From the NCBI GenBank assembly GCA_002682825.1, contig NOKP01000001.1, positions 4,219,296 to 4,283,295 of the forward strand: DNA of 64,000 bases, written 5' to 3'. This document shows, in pieces, positions 45,604 to 55,001 of this stretch (positions within the stretch are counted from its first letter, which is position 1; each line of letters starts with the position of its first letter). The notes beneath the pieces were generated by a model, which was given only the letters and a program-made list of their open reading frames with translations, did not search any database and was not told where the DNA came from. Source of the stretch: Neonectria sp. B-13 (Eukaryota > Ascomycota > Sordariomycetes > Hypocreales > Nectriaceae). The translations under genes were made by a program, and so were the position numbers.

Positions 45604-46617
45604 ATGGCTACAATGCAGAAGCGCCGGCGTTCAGTGCCCCCAGGGGTCACTCCGAACCACGACCCATTCCCGGCTAACGATGACGCCCAAGCTCTCACCG
45701 CAACCTCACCGACAAGTCCACTCACCGCGCCCACACGATCCTCGAAGCTCCTCACCCAGGCTGATGCCCTCGCTAAGATGACCTTTGAGCTCAACCTCCG
45801 CGCCGTCTGTGGCCATGCCGAGCGGCTCGAGCGCGAGGTCCGCACCCTCGTCTCCTATACTGAGCATGACAAGGAGTTCCGCCGCGAGAACGAGACTCGT
45901 TTGGCCACGATGATGCACGAGATTGAAGCCGTTAAAGCGCACATGGCCAAGGTTGAGGATAAGCAGGAGGGCGTGAAGGGAGGCTTGGAAAGCCAGCAGC
46001 GGCAGGCGACTGAGGTATTGGATGGGTTTAAAAAAGAGATGTCGGATCTGAGGGGGCTCATTGGCGGCTTGTCCAGCCAACTCAACCAGTTCCAAACTTC
46101 GGATGATATTAAAGAGGAGCCTCGACCTTCACCCACAACTTCTCGTTGCATGGAGACGAGGGCCATGCGTCGGGCGAACAAACGGGTTGAAACACAGCCT
46201 CGAGACCAGCAAAGTAAGAAACGCTCCATCGAAACATGAAGGTGCCTTGACTAACGTCCACCAGATATAGACGGAGCCAACATCAAGTCTCGCATTCAGG
46301 AAGCCATAAACTCTACCCGCCGTTGGAACCGAGACCACAAGGTTACCAAGCTCCCGGACTCTCAGTTTGCTGCAAACTACCTCAAGAAACAGTCCCAGCG
46401 CGACCCGGACGTGGCAGTTCTCCTCCAACGCTCCCTTCAGAAACGCATTCGCCTCCGCAGCAGTCTCGATTCGGGGAAGGCTGCGCCCCGACCCCGGAGC
46501 CTCGAGGAGCTTTGCCGGACTGTCGCCTGGCAGGATGTCATTGATATGGTTAAGGATGTTTTGGTGGTTAATGCGCAGAACTCGGCAAGGCTCCTGGGGA
46601 GAGGGATGGCGCCCTGA
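45604..46617 (+). CDS. hypothetical coiled-coil protein
   Basis: Exons 45604-46213 and 46265-46617 (51-nt phase-1 intron, donor GTAAGA, branch ACTAAC, acceptor CAG) give 320 aa. Splicing extends the first-exon frame, which would otherwise stop after the donor, into a well-composed C-terminal part. Residues about 50-160 are a charged coiled coil (KLLTQADALAKMTFELNLRA, EIEAVKAHMAKVEDKQEGVK). A basic, disordered linker follows. The C-terminal globular part (about 205-320) has RIQEAINSTRRWNRDHKVTK, FAANYLKKQSQRDPDVAVLL and LEELCRTVAWQDVIDMVKDV. No known family is recognised. The plan, coiled coil plus small helical domain, suggests an oligomeric adaptor. Confidence 0.75.
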
Positions 46618-46922
46618 GTAGCACTGGGTTGGTTAAGTTAACCTGAGATATCATGGCGCATGTAAGGGGCCCAAGGTTGCAAAGCATATGAAGCACCTGG
46701 GAGAAGGAGTGAGTAAGTAGCGTTCAAGTAACCGCTCGAGGAAGAAACTCATTGTAACAGAAAGCCCCGTAAGGCGTTAAAATGTACGACGTGGTATTTT
46801 ATATCTAAGCCCGCAAATCAACCTCCCATTTCCTGTCCTAGTCTGCACCCCAAACGCCGTTTTACCTCCAGCGAGTAATATCCGCAAGCACATTATTATC
46901 GTCTTCCATATTGTCGCCTATC
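46618..46922. other. convergent intergenic region
   Basis: 3' UTRs of the coiled-coil gene (+) and TAF7 (-). Confidence 0.6.
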
Positions 46923-48476
46923 CTAGTCATCGATCTCGATGCCAATCGATGACTTCTTGAGCTCAATCTCCGACTTGAGCTGCTTGATCTGGGCCTCGAT
47001 TCGGTTCCGCAGGATCTTGTTTTGCGTGCGGCCCAGCTCCGTCTGCTTGTTGCCCAGCTGCTTCTGCAGGTCTGCGATGATGTCCTTGACGCCCTGCTCC
47101 TCGTCACGCTGGGCACGGGCGTCCTCGTCAAGTTCGTCATCCTCGTCGTCGTCATCGTCATCGTCCGACACCTCTTCGGACTCGTCGGCCTCGATACTAT
47201 CATGCAGAGCGGGCGTGTTGGCCTGAGTGGCAGTCATAGGCGTGCCCATGTCGATGCCGGTGGCGGGCGTCTCGGCTGCGAGGTCGTCTGCGAAGGCGGC
47301 TTCGAGATCGGCCATGAGGTCGTCGTCGTTGCCGTCGCCATCGTCACCAAATATGTCCTGACTCTGACTCTGGAAGTAGTCCATGCTGTCGTCCATCTCG
47401 CCTTCGGCGTCCTCATCAGCATCCTCATCGTCAACCTCCGGTTGCGGCTCTTCCATCCATTCCCACCGCGTAGAGGTGGCCTTGGCGTCCTCGCCGAGCA
47501 AGCGCTCGACTTCGGCTTCTTTATCCTCAATTTCCTTCCGGCTGATCGTCTTGGCGAAGCGACGGTTGAGGCAGTCGTGCATGGGTGGCGTCAGGCCATG
47601 CGGCCACTTGAAGTGGGTGTCAATCATGCTTGGAAGGGGAGCTTGTTTCGCTTCGACCTCGCTGGCCACCGGTTGGAAGACCAGCAGCATCTGACAAATG
47701 TCGGCCGACTTGAGGAAGGACTTGCGGTCCCACGTCTTCATTGCCTCAGTGATGGTAGGTAAATCGACCATGACGGCTGCATAGCGTTGACCCTTGACCG
47801 TCAACATTGCTCGTCGCGTGTCCTCCTCGAAGAACTTCAGCTGGATATCGGCCCCACCCATGCTTCGCGCAACGCCTATCTTGCCATTCTCCATACACCA
47901 GCGCACGTAATCGCAGTGCTCCCCCGGCAGCATTCGCAGGACGAACTGCTCCTCGATCGAAGGGTCCTTCTCCCGGTCGCTCGCCTCTGAGTCGTACCCA
48001 TCGCCGGGCGGATGCATAGGCGCCCGGCCCTTGGGTTTCACGACCAGTGTTGGGGTCATGGCAGCCTTAGCCATGGCGGCTTTGGTCAGGGCGGATTTGG
48101 TCGTTGCGGACTTGGCCAGTAAGGACTTGTTCGCCTTGAGCTTGATTTTGGTCGCCGGGTGCGACGCGGAGAGGGGTTCGTCATCGTCGTCATCGTGTGG
48201 GCGCTTCTTGCTGTCGACGAGCTTTTGCGTGGGTTTGGTCTGTCTGCCGGCCTTGGTCTTCGCGGGCGGCTTGTCGGCGGGCGTCGTCGGCTGGGACTGT
48301 GTGATCTTGAGCTTGACTTTGCGCGAGCCGCCCTCGGTGGGCGTGGGAGCGCCAGCGGTGGTAGCGGAGGGTGTCGCGTTGGCGTCGGCGACGAAGGAAG
48401 AGGATCGGCTGACATTGATCTTGAGTCGCGGCTTTGGCGGCGGCGCTGGGCCAGCGCCGGGCGCGGGTGAAGACAT
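46923..48476 (-). CDS. taf7: transcription initiation factor TFIID subunit 7 (TAF7)
   Basis: A subunit of TFIID that contacts TAF1 in RNA polymerase II preinitiation complexes. A single exon encodes 517 aa. The N-terminal 170 residues are basic and disordered, with three similar short motifs (PRLKINVS, KVKLKITQ, KIKLKANK at about 16, 53 and 110). The TAFII55 domain (about 172-345) is unmistakable: SIEEQFVLRMLPGEHCDYVR, WCMENGKIGVARSMG, RAMLTVKGQRYAAVMVDLPT, ITEAMKTWDRKSFLKSADIC, QMLLVFQPV. After the conserved HGLTPPMHDCLNRRF segment comes an acidic tail (about 370-460) and a terminal coiled coil (KDIIADLQKQLGNKQTELGR) ending SSIGIEIDD. Organisation and length fit fungal TAF7. The basic/acidic extensions are typical of the family. 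Confidence 0.94.
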   Translation of the reverse strand: MSSPAPGAGPAPPPKPRLKINVSRSSSFVADANATPSATTAGAPTPTEGGSRKVKLKITQSQPTTPADKPPAKTKAGRQTKPTQKLVDSKKRPHDDDDDEPLSASHPATKIKLKANKSLLAKSATTKSALTKAAMAKAAMTPTLVVKPKGRAPMHPPGDGYDSEASDREKDPSIEEQFVLRMLPGEHCDYVRWCMENGKIGVARSMGGADIQLKFFEEDTRRAMLTVKGQRYAAVMVDLPTITEAMKTWDRKSFLKSADICQMLLVFQPVASEVEAKQAPLPSMIDTHFKWPHGLTPPMHDCLNRRFAKTISRKEIEDKEAEVERLLGEDAKATSTRWEWMEEPQPEVDDEDADEDAEGEMDDSMDYFQSQSQDIFGDDGDGNDDDLMADLEAAFADDLAAETPATGIDMGTPMTATQANTPALHDSIEADESEEVSDDDDDDDEDDELDEDARAQRDEEQGVKDIIADLQKQLGNKQTELGRTQNKILRNRIEAQIKQLKSEIELKKSSIGIEIDD

Positions 48477-49339
48477 GGTGGCGACTGGGAAAGCTCGTCA
48501 CAGAGGGAGTGCAGCTGGACCACGAGTGGTGTTCCTGCTCCGCGCTGAGCAGCCTGGTGTGAGTTCGAGCGCCCTGTATTAATCTGGCGAAGGGATCATC
48601 CGAGAAGCTTTGTTGAGATTATGGCGTAGGCCTCGCGAGGTTTAGAAACGGTCGAGGGCGAGGTTCACAATGCTGCGTGTGTGGTGAGTGGAAGATGGCG
48701 AGTTTAAATTGAAATGCGAGCAACGTTAAAGTGAGGAACTCAGCCGGGTGTAGGACGCGGGAAGGTGGCGCAGGCCCGCTTTTATCCGCGATGAAGCCAC
48801 CACAAGTTGAAGCACCTGAGGCTAGCGAGCACCAACTTCGTGATCTGAATTAGAGCTGGGGAAATCAAAGTACGAGGTTCCGGCATTCATTGGTGGCTGT
48901 CAAAAACAGGATGTTCGTATGTTAAAAGGACTTATAGTCGCAAACCTTCTGGCATGTGAAAACCTTGATTCAATTTTTGCATTTGTTCAGTTGAGTGAAA
49001 GAATACACTATATATAGTCCATCACGGATAGTATGACGATCCAGTTCAACATCAAATGCGAGGATAGTATTGCAATGTGTCGAGATCTAACCGTAAATCG
49101 GCTTGCCCATATGAGCCTGATTATTTCTTGCTATAGATACAACGAATGAAAGGGGTTAAACAAAATGCGGCATCAAGCAATCGCCCAAGAATATATGCCA
49201 CCGACAAACGCCAACCAGTGCCCCATGTAATTGGTGGGTATATTTTCGTTCCTCCTTAGTAGTCTCCGCGCATTATGAGACACCGAACAAATCAAAGCGC
49301 TCTGAGTGAATGCAGAACAGTGAATTGGGTCGCCAAGCA
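48477..49339. other. intergenic, promoter of taf7
   Basis: Upstream DNA of taf7 and 3' UTR of the glycosyltransferase-like gene. No gene seen. Confidence 0.55.
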
Positions 49340-51178
49340 TCACCAGTTGATACCAGTCCATCCGTACGACCCGTCAACATTCACCCAGCCGGCCTTTTCG
49401 ATGCCGTCTTCCCAGCCCATCATTACGCCCAGTAGACGACACCCCATGGCACTGACGGCACAAACCACCTGGTCGCTTGCGCCAGCAAGCACTGCTAGAT
49501 CCATCATGTACGCCCGTCCGATGAGGCTCCGCAATCTCAGCGTCTGCTCTGACGGGGGCGCCATGTGCCGAGCCTCCATGTTTACGTTGTGCACACTCAC
49601 GCCGTTGGGGGCGTTGGCAGCGTTGTTCTTGCGATCAACACCGAGGTTCCAAAACATGGGTGAAAAGAAGCCCCCCTCCCAGCCGAAAGTTTCGTCGACA
49701 AAGTGGCGAAGCGCATGTGGATTGGGGTTGGCCTCGTCAATGGCCACCTTCGAGGCCAGACGGATTCGCTCCTGGGAGGAGACAACCTTGGAAAACTCGG
49801 CTTCCTCGTACACGGTCGGGTCATCGGTGGCGACGACGGTAACAGAATCGCGGTTGATAGTGGTATCCGTCGAAGACCTGTTGTAGTACTCTTCAACAAG
49901 ATTTCCGACAGTCTCGAGGAACACTTCGGCGGGGATGTAGCCATCACGGTACTGGTACTCGATAGGGTGCTGATCTCCGTGGCGAATATGAAGCCCAATG
50001 ATGGGCATGTCCGGAATACTGGAGTCGACTGTCTTGGCTTTGGCCTGCAGTCCACTGACGCGTTCATCGACATATGCCTGGTCCTGTTTATTCAAGCCGA
50101 ACATCGCCTGGTATCCCGTGTGGGCGAGATCAAAGAGTCCGCGTAATCCGTTGTCAGTGCCAGCCGTGCGATGGCTCTTAGCTAGCAAAGCTGGGAAGAT
50201 TTCTTTTGCGGTCACAGTTGAGACGACCAGGTGACTAGCCTGAAAGGGGCAGGGAACGATGTGGTGTCGAGGAGGCGGCCGGCAGCCAGGGACAGGAGGA
50301 GACGTGAATATGTCAGTGTAGGCACCGTAGGCCCAGCGAGTGTCGTCGATGAAGAAGGCCCGGCCCTGCTCCTTGGCCAGCCCATAAAAGGTCCACAACA
50401 TCATAAGCGTGTTGCCCAACCCGGCATCTGGAGTCTCCAACACGAAGGTCATGGAGCTCTGGCAGACGGGCTTGTACTGCATTGATTCTTTGTCCATTCC
50501 AACAATGTGGCCAGGTTGCTTAGCGTGGACCCCGTTGGGCGGAGAGGGCAGTAATCCCGTTCTTTCTGCCTCATATATATCAACAAAGTAGTCATCTGGG
50601 GCATCGTAGCTCAACATAGTTTGCTCTGAGATCGGGGTTTTGTGGTGAAGGTCCCTGGCGCGGGAGGAGACCTCTCGACACTGTCCACTCATGTCTGCGT
50701 ACTGGTCGATGGACAAGGGAAAATCGTAATCATGGGGAATCGAGATGGACCACTTCGATCGGCCCTTGGTGTCGCTAATAATAACGGGTGTGGGAAAGTC
50801 GGGGAAGGCGTCCTGACCAACCATTTCGAGATCCTGGACCTTGGAAAAGTAAGGCCAGACGGCCGGTATGACATCGTGGTCCCGGAAGGCTAAAGCCAGG
50901 AGATAAACAGTTGTAAGTAGTCCCGCAAGAAGGAAGAGACGACGAAAGACTCGGCTCGGCCGAGTAACTAGAATCTGAGAGGGAGTCCTCTTGGGTCTTG
51001 GGACCAAGGCAGGAAGACTAGGGGAAGGTGGGGGGGAGAAGAGAAGGTGGTTGAAGTTGAATCGAGAAGAGGTCGAAGAGAGGGGACCACGGTCGAGGTG
51101 GTTGTAGGAACCGCCTCGGCGGAGGTTCAGTCGAGCTGGAGCAATCAGCATCTTGGTGGTGGTTGCAGGAGACGCCAT
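49340..51178 (-). CDS. type II membrane glycosyltransferase-like protein (GT23/fucosyltransferase-like)
   Basis: A single exon of 612 aa from the ATG at 51178 (ACGATGGCG context); the frame extends upstream without another ATG. A cytosolic tail of about 80 residues is followed by one transmembrane segment (about 80-98, LFLLAGLLTTVYLLALAF) and a large luminal domain, the plan of Golgi glycosyltransferases. Suggestive motifs are FVLETPDAGLGNTLMMLWTF followed by AFFIDDTRWAYGAY, a GT-B style donor-domain start, and IIGLHIRHGDQHPIEYQY, like the nucleotide-sugar binding HxR motif of alpha-1,6- and O-fucosyltransferases. SVTVVATDDPTVY and the ALAGASDQVVC-like end fit the C-terminal nucleotide-binding fold (here LAVLAGASDQVVC). 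Family membership is inferred from these motifs; donor and acceptor are unknown, and many fungi lack the usual core-fucose substrate. Confidence 0.7.
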   Translation of the reverse strand: MASPATTTKMLIAPARLNLRRGGSYNHLDRGPLSSTSSRFNFNHLLFSPPPSPSLPALVPRPKRTPSQILVTRPSRVFRRLFLLAGLLTTVYLLALAFRDHDVIPAVWPYFSKVQDLEMVGQDAFPDFPTPVIISDTKGRSKWSISIPHDYDFPLSIDQYADMSGQCREVSSRARDLHHKTPISEQTMLSYDAPDDYFVDIYEAERTGLLPSPPNGVHAKQPGHIVGMDKESMQYKPVCQSSMTFVLETPDAGLGNTLMMLWTFYGLAKEQGRAFFIDDTRWAYGAYTDIFTSPPVPGCRPPPRHHIVPCPFQASHLVVSTVTAKEIFPALLAKSHRTAGTDNGLRGLFDLAHTGYQAMFGLNKQDQAYVDERVSGLQAKAKTVDSSIPDMPIIGLHIRHGDQHPIEYQYRDGYIPAEVFLETVGNLVEEYYNRSSTDTTINRDSVTVVATDDPTVYEEAEFSKVVSSQERIRLASKVAIDEANPNPHALRHFVDETFGWEGGFFSPMFWNLGVDRKNNAANAPNGVSVHNVNMEARHMAPPSEQTLRLRSLIGRAYMMDLAVLAGASDQVVCAVSAMGCRLLGVMMGWEDGIEKAGWVNVDGSYGWTGINW

Positions 51179-52430
51179 CGTAACGTCGGGTTGAAAGGGG
51201 TTGAAAGGATCGTATATAAGTTTAGAAGGCAAGACGATGGGTGATCAATGATAGTCGGGTTGAAGAGGTCGAACAAGGTGGTTCGAGGTGGGAGCAAGAG
51301 TGTGTATGTCGTGGCTTGAAGTGAATACAAGTGAAGGCGCTCGACTTTTGAAAACAAGTCCCGAGGACGAAGGAGTGACGAGAAGGGGGAGTGTGTATCC
51401 AAGACGGGCGGCAAGCCGCTGGTGCAACCAGGCAAGTAAAGAGAGAATAGAGAAGGTAGAGTCGGGAGTATTCGTGGATGAAGCTACATCTGAGAAGTCG
51501 CGAAACCGGCGTGGGTGTCGATGGTGATAGTCATGAACGGAAGTGGGTTAGTTCAGCCGAGAATCGAGTCCCCAGGTCCAAGTCCAAGTCCGAGTCGGCC
51601 TCAGCTCAAGCTGGCAATGAGGCGAAGCCGGAAGTGATCAAGGCCGTTGAAACCACAAACACCCGATCCAAAAGGGACGACGAGGGTGCGTGAGAGAAAT
51701 GAGAGGCAACGGACGACCAAAGGGGGGGGTCCGAGGATCGAATCGGGAAAACAGAACAGAGCACCAAAGTACCCAAAGAAGAAGCAGATGAAGATATGAG
51801 GGAAGGAGCGTCTGGGAGAAGCAGAGGCAAACAAACAAACAAAAAGAACCGGGGTGCAGAGGAAGACGTCAAGCCTTCGTGCTCAAGAATCGTAGTAGAG
51901 CCCGAGTGAAATTGGGGTGGATGAGGAGGAAGGGAAGGGAAGGGAAGCGCAGGAAGGAAGCGTCGGGATACAGGATGTTGGCGTTTGGCGTTTGGCGCTG
52001 GCGGCGTTCAACTTGGGCGGCATTGGGGACGTTTGCGCGCGCCGCCGGGCGGGCACCAAACCCAGAATCGGACGAGATGGGGTCCGCCAAGCCAGGGAAA
52101 GAGCGACCCCAGGGATGATGGGCCATGGATGATGGGGTTGTTGCATGGCAGGGTTTCGGGTTGCGCCTGTGCCTGCCTTGTGCTTGTGCTGTGCCCTGTG
52201 CTGTGACTTTTGTGCCTGGATTGATCGTGAAAAAAAGGCGTTGCGACCTTGGATGGGAAGGATGCTCCGGAGCTACGACAGTCGTGCCTTCCCAAGGTAG
52301 GTAGGTAAGCAGTAGCCCGCCTTACCGAGATGCAATGCTCCATCACGGGCTTACATCGTACTTACTTACATACTGGTAGTACGTACACCTTAAGCATCGC
52401 GAGCATCGCCTGGCGGTGAGTGAATGAGTG

Positions 52431-52444
52431 TCTCTCTCTCTCTC
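52431..52444. repeat. CT dinucleotide microsatellite
   Basis: Seven TC units in intergenic DNA, close to GTATACA repeats at about 52498-52520. Confidence 0.7.
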
Positions 52445-53555
52445 GCTAACATCTCCAAGTCCGAAACTTTGTGGTCAACTACCCCCGCCCCTCACTCTGT
52501 ATACAGTATACAGTATACATCGTACAATGTCAAACGGTTGCTGCAAAGCCTGCAGAAGCTGGCTCAGCGGTCACTAGTCGCAGATTGATTGACTGACTAC
52601 TCAAGTACCCCAGGGATGCGTACTATAGTAAGAGTGAGTGCGAGTAAGTACGAGGAATAAGTGCGAGTGAGCGGCGGGCGGGAGTAAGCACAGACCACAG
52701 ACCATGAACATAAACACATGGACCAGACCAGGATCCATGGACGACAATGACACAAGTCACAGACACACGATACACGGATTCGAGGGAAGTCGTTCCAAGT
52801 TGAAGAGACGGCTGCTCGACAGCCAACCAAGACAAGACGCCTGTCGCAAACATGGAACACGTCTGAATAGGCCATGCTTACGCTGGGAGTGGGAGACGAC
52901 TACCTCCAGACGAGGCCGCCATGGTAGGCGTGCAGGTCTAGCGAGGTTGCCGCGTTACAGAGCACTTATCAAAGCTACTATGATGGGCTGAGTTACTGTC
53001 CATTATGTGTATCCATCCTGCTCGATCCCTCATCCTCACCTCATCCTTCGTCCGATCACACTGCTCGATCCTTCGTCTGCCAGTCGATGAAAGTCAAAGG
53101 GCTACCTCTGACCGGAGTCACTCTTGCATGGAAACCCCGTGGGAAATCACCGGCCAGAGTACCTGCTGCTCGAGTCCCTCGAACCCCTGCCCCCAGCCAA
53201 GTCCGCAACTCCCTGACAATCTGCAGGAACGCGAAGGTGGCTTGGCAGGGGTAGCTACTAGTAGCTTAGTAGTGCCAGGACCCCGAACGGCTCCAATGCC
53301 CCCAATGAGATGCCTCGTCCAGAAGCGGCCGCTTGGCGCCTTTTCTGTTAGCCTGGTTTCACATTGAAGAGCCCACCTCAACCGCTGTAGCCAGCGAGTT
53401 CCAACGTTCAGGACCAGGGTTGCTTGGGCTCACAGGCCAATCGCCGTCAGCCGGGTTCGAGGTTCAAACGGCCCATGGCAATCTCGGCGCCGTCTTGAAC
53501 CTGCTAGACGGCGACATGTGAGCCTGGTGGCCCGTTTTGCGAGCGGCACTTTCAT

Positions 53556-53591
53556 CCCGTCTATCCCGTCTATCCCGTCTATCCCGTCTGT
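53556..53591. repeat. 9-bp minisatellite, CCCGTCTAT x4
   Basis: Three perfect CCCGTCTAT units plus one variant (CCCGTCTGT), followed by further CCCGTC-like sequence to about 53604. Confidence 0.8.
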
Positions 53592-53965
53592 CTGTCCCGT
53601 CCGTACGAAGTAGCTAATTACTGGTCTCTCTGTACGAACGAAGCCTTCATACAGATCTCTAATCTCTCAGCTTGGCAACTCTCTACACTAAACATGCCTT
53701 CTCCGAAAGCCAAGAAACAAAACAAAATGAAAAACAAAACAAGTCGCGTATCAATCTCTCGGCCGCATGTGCTCCGTGTTTTGCCTTGATCGCTGAATTT
53801 TGCATCGCAGGTTTCGACCACTGTCTCGCCATTTCTCCCACATTCATGCTCTGTCCATCCCACAACCCACCCACCGCCACTTCGCCTCACACTGCCCATG
53901 TCTCGCCATGGCTTAGGAGGCCTTGAGCAACGCCCGTCATATCGCACACACCCGGGCGGTGGCGA

Positions 53966-53999
53966 AGACGACGACGACGACGACGACTACGACGACGAC
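53966..53999. repeat. GAC/CGA trinucleotide repeat
   Basis: A near-perfect (GAC)n tract of about 34 bp with one interruption. It could encode Asp, but no gene is supported here. Confidence 0.7.
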
Positions 54000-55001
54000 A
54001 GCCACGGCAACGCGTCCATGAATCTCAAGCTCATCATGTCCCCAATCTCCACCAATGATACCCCTTCGCTCTGTGTTGCTGTACTGTAATTAGTCTACTT
54101 GTTGCGATGCGGTCTGCGACATGCAACCTACGCCCCATCGACCTGCAGTTGGCGTCTGTCACATCCTCAAACCCAGGTCCTTGTCGCATCTCTCTCTGCG
54201 AGCTTGATGCTGTCCTGCTGACAGCCAGCCGCTGACCACTGGCGCCCACAAGCCCGAGCGCTAGATCTACGTCTCTATCCTCGTCTAAGTCATAACCATA
54301 TATCCTATTTCCTCACCTAATTACTTCTTAGACTAGGTTGGTAAGTAGGTATCTTAGTTAGAGTCGGACAACTAGCTGTGAGACTACCAGTCCTCTGCTA
54401 ATACGACCTAGACATCACGAACAGCTTTAGTTCATCACGGCAGCCCAAACACATATCGTGGCAGATCGACTTGTCCTTTCTCATTCTCTGGGCCCATGCC
54501 CTCTCGTTTCTCTGACGAGGTATCTAACCAGTTCAACAGCTGGACGCTGTCCATAATGTCCGCGCCACCCTCTGGTTCATGACCGTGGGTAGGTATATAA
54601 TACACATAAAGATAATAGAAAAGAAATCGGTCCCAACGTAGACGTCTCGTCGCGTCATTCTTCTGTCGCCATAGATTACTCACACACATATGCGGCGTTT
54701 CCCGTCTCGTCCCGTCCTCGTCTAGTCAAGCCAGTTGCTGGCCTGTTCTCACCCGGAAACAACGACACGGGTGCCCACATCATGAATCAAACATAGTTTC
54801 CTCGCCTCTCTTCCCGTGTTCCCTTTTCCCGTGACAAACGAAAGTGATCGGGTATAAACGCAAACAACCTCCGTTCCCTTGACAGAGTATCCCATGCCCA
54901 AACGCCACTTGCTTCGCCTTAATTCCAGGTGCTGGCCGCTTCTCAACACGGACAAAAGAAAATCAAACTTCCTCCGCTCACTTCTCCCCTCGCCCTTGTC
55001 T

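Larger units (their letters stand above)
51179..55001. other. intergenic, 3.8 kb
   Basis: No supported gene. It holds the promoter of the glycosyltransferase-like gene at its left and the kinesin 3' UTR at its right, with several simple repeats listed separately. Overlapping frames at 51245-52206 on both strands are low in protein character. A small frame at 53898-54089 with a run of Asp codons is a product of the GAC repeat. Confidence 0.45.

Noticed and set aside
53898..54089. 63-codon frame with a poly-Asp run
   Set aside because: Created by the GAC trinucleotide repeat; no other coding evidence.
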